From Euborellia annulipes (Eukaryota; Arthropoda; Insecta; Dermaptera; Anisolabididae), in NCBI GenBank assembly GCA_023213315.1, contig JAKCPI010005267.1, positions 80,093 to 144,092 of the forward strand: DNA of 64,000 nucleotides, in the 5' to 3' direction. The stretch's first letter is position 1. Each line of letters begins with the position of its first letter. This document shows positions 61,666 to 64,000 of this stretch, one piece after another. The notes under the pieces were generated by a model. The model searched no databases, was not told where the DNA came from, and saw only the letters and a program-made list of their open reading frames with translations. The position numbers and the translations under genes were made by a program.

Positions 61666-62469
61666 CACCTGTTTTTTTTTTTTTTTTTTTTTTGCTTTTT
61701 TCTCTAGTCAAAATGTCACAACGCTCTGAGAGCAGAATGGTCTTCACTAGTGGTGGACACAAATTTTTTTCTAATTATTATTTTTCTGAAATATTTTTTT
61801 GTCTTTGAGAAAAATTTAAAATCTCTAGCTCATAGGAAAAAATTGGTTACAAGATGTTGTCCAGACAGGGTTTTATTAAAGAGCTCGGTTGGAAATGATT
61901 TAATTAATTCACTAGAAATAGATAGACCTATGTAGGTAGAGATAAGGATAGAAAATAAAGTAATTCCGTGAGAAGCCATAAATAGCCTACTTATTCTTAA
62001 AAAAAAAAAATACCCGAGAATAATAATAAATAAAATTAATTTTTTTTTTACTATTGGAAGGATTTTTTTTGATTTTTTCTTTCCCTTGTGAAGGTGTTGT
62101 TCTGGGTCTTAACATCTCGATCAGGGTCCTTAAGTGCTCCAAGTCCTTAGAATGCGGAACCTTTTTCTTTTTTTTTTCTTTCTCTCTCATAGTCATAAAA
62201 TAACTGTACGCGCCACTTGTCTGTCCGTCCCTTGGGACTCAACACGCGTGTCCAAAAAACTCAAAAAAAAAAACCCTAACTAGAAATTGTGGAATTGTTA
62301 TTCAGGGTGAGAAAAAAAATAATGGTAATCATATTTAATTATAATAATTACCCGTTAAGAGTTTGAAAAATTATACTAATCAAATTTAAGTAATGTATTA
62401 GCATGATGTCGGTGATAAATTATTGTCATATGTATGTATAAAAAATTTTGTACAGTGAACACACAAGGC
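61666..62469. other. AT-rich DNA with CT-rich island
   Basis: 62080-62280 is a higher-complexity CT-rich island. No gene. Confidence 0.3.
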
Positions 62470-62637
62470 CTGATGTGCTCGAGAGTGAAGTCTTCAATTT
62501 AGGTAAACAAAATGCTTGGCCGTCGGAAGTGTTGCCTTAAAAGTAGCTTCACTTGCATTAAAAAAAGATTATTTATTTATTTTAAAAATATTGGTTTGGT
62601 TGACTAAGCTCAAGACTCCACACTCGAGCACATCAGA
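62470..62637. mobile_element. Palindromic MITE
   Basis: Ends CTGATGTGCTCGAGAGTG and CACTCGAGCACATCAG; inner pairs CTTCAATTTAG... are weaker. Copies at 30773-30955 and 55355-55430. Confidence 0.8.
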
Positions 62638-62872
62638 CGAAGACTTAATTTTGAAACCATTGAAAGTAATCAAATTTTCAGACAATAGAAGGCTAATAAT
62701 GGGCCAGCCTTTCTATTATTAGCCCCATTGTTTTTCCTATATACAATAGTTCGGATCCCATGATTTTTGTATTATATATATAACAATATAGAAATAAAAA
62801 AATCTTAACTTTTGAGCAAGAGTTTCATGAGTTAAATTTTAATTAATGAAGTCCTTGAAATAGCACTCAACT

Positions 62873-63256
62873 TGGCTGATCGCACACCAATTGAGCAAAA
62901 ACGTTTTCGAATAAAACGTTTTTGCCTAAAACTTTTTTTTTTCAATGCTTCTATGGGTCAACGCACACCGAAGAGACAAAACACAATTGGACATGATTCG
63001 ACATCATTGAACAAAATGTTTTGCCACTGAGCATTTTGCTCTGAGCAAAACGATTTGCTCTTGGACAAAACAAAATGTTTTGTCCAAAAACGTTTTTGAT
63101 TTGATCAATTAGTGTGCTTTGGCATAAAGCAAAATGTTTTGTCATTGAGCTTTTGCTTTGCTCAATCGATGTGCGTTGGCATCAAGCAAAACGTTTTACT
63201 CTTTGACAAAACATTTTGTTCGAAAATGTTTTTCTCAATTGGTGTGCGTTCAGCCT
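62873..63256. mobile_element. MITE built from AAAACGTTTTG-type palindromes
   Basis: Inverted ends GGCTGATCGCACACCAATTG and CAATTGGTGTGCGTTCAGCC, continuing GAGCAAAAACGTTTTCGAA / TTCGAAAATGTTTTTCTC. The interior repeats AAAAC/TGTTTTG and TTGAGCAAAA words about ten times. Confidence 0.8.
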
Positions 63257-63398
63257 AAGATGTTAAAATGCAAAAAAAAAAAAAAAAATTCTTTATAAAT
63301 AGAATTAGTAAATAAAAATAAATTTGAGAAGGAAAGTGCAAAGGGATAAATTTGAGATGTAGAACACTATCACATTCTTACCCCTGAAAATTTTTATT

Positions 63399-64000
63399 TA
63401 AGTGAGGGGTGTTTCAAAAAGGACTTCACAACTTTGAAAATTCATATAAATTTATTCAGAGAACTTACAGAGGTCTGACTCACGTAGTTCAGTAGTAGAT
63501 TCGCACTATCACGAGCACTAGCGGTAGTTGAGCGTTAAAGATGACTGACTTCACTGGACCCGAGCGTGCTGTGTGTTTCAAAAAGGACTCTAGTGACAAA
63601 GTGATATACATTTATTCAAAGAAGCTACAGAGCTGGTTTGAGTGTTGTTTAAAGGGAAAGACATCAAGTTTTCTATCCAAAATCAAGATGTTCTATGTGG
63701 CTTCCGTTGGTTACCCTGAACACATCCCATCAGTAGACAATTGAGGTAAAAAAAATTTGATGTGTTTCGCTACAGCTCTGTAGCTTCTTTGAATAAATTT
63801 ACATGACTTTGAATCTTCAAACCAAAAAAGAGCACGCTCGATTCCGGTGAAGTCAGCCATCTTTAACGCTCAACTATCGCTTAGTGCTCGTGATAATACG
63901 ATTCGGCACTAGTGAACTAGCTGAGTCAAAACTTGATGTGTTTCTCTACAAATTGAAACTACAATTACAACTGTAAGTTCTCTGAATAAATTTATATGAA
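63399..64000. mobile_element. Large inverted-repeat transposon, cut by the window end
   Basis: Left end GGGTGTTTCAAAAAGGACTT and ATAAATTTATTCAGAGAACT; the same words return inverted in the last 30 bases. Each arm holds a start-like frame: plus 63541-63744 (MTDFTGPERAVCFKKD) and minus near 63860 (MADFTGIERALFWFEDSKSC). The wording resembles the short N-terminal helix-turn-helix of some arthropod transposases (FT..ERA, SKS, QR). No catalytic domain is present. Confidence 0.65.

Noticed and set aside
1..64000. CRISPR arrays, bacterial operons, prophage
   Set aside because: Introns, SINEs and eukaryotic genes throughout; no regularly spaced direct repeats of CRISPR type.

Overview
The window looks like one piece of an AT-rich, transposon-loaded protostome genome, most likely an arthropod and plausibly a crustacean such as a parasitic copepod. 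The reasons are intron-rich genes with short exons, an ionotropic receptor of the protostome IR family, a laminin alpha chain of arthropod type, and a dense mix of mariner, hAT-like, LINE, SINE and foldback elements. The species assignment is inference.

Two confident protein-coding genes are present. (1) A laminin alpha chain (alpha-1/2 or wing-blister type) runs on the minus strand. Twelve exons from 48398 down to 18465 join in one uninterrupted frame and encode about 1,020 residues of the short arm: LN domain, laminin-EGF (LE) repeats, a laminin IV (L4) domain, more LE repeats. The signal-peptide exon lies to the right and was not found. The rest of the gene (LE, coiled coil, LG domains) lies to the left of 18465 and no further exon was recognised there. 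(2) A complete nine-exon ionotropic receptor (607 codons) is on the plus strand at 36206-41770, wholly inside the laminin intron 34265-42286, so it is a nested antisense gene. A third, tentative gene of four in-phase mini-exons (minus strand, 45080-45583) sits in the laminin intron 43001-48075. It encodes a small, highly charged protein that I do not recognise.

The remainder is repeats. Main groups: (a) foldback elements carrying hammerhead-ribozyme-like cores, resembling Penelope-like-element terminal repeats, at about 14 loci, one with a 12-bp target duplication; (b) a dispersed family (here R1) with a near-perfect ~90-nt hairpin at one end, at least 14 copies; (c) TTAA-flanked MITEs; (d) hAT-like MITEs with 8-bp duplications; (e) Tc1/mariner elements, including an internally deleted mariner inside a SINE; (f) tRNA-derived SINE families (A, B, others) and one element with a 5S-rRNA-like head; (g) 3' fragments of two LINEs. 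Several loci are nested four deep (14.5-15.9 kb; 23.8-24.7 kb).

Layout: 1-18.4 kb is repeats and AT-rich sequence (intron beyond the last laminin exon seen). 18.5-34.3 kb holds laminin exons with repeat-filled introns. 36.2-41.8 kb is the nested receptor. 42.3-48.4 kb holds the LN exons and the mini-exon gene. 48.4-64 kb is repeats (laminin first intron or upstream region). Two G/C or T/C homopolymer patches (47.5-47.8, 51.96-52.2 kb) look like sequencing or assembly artefacts.
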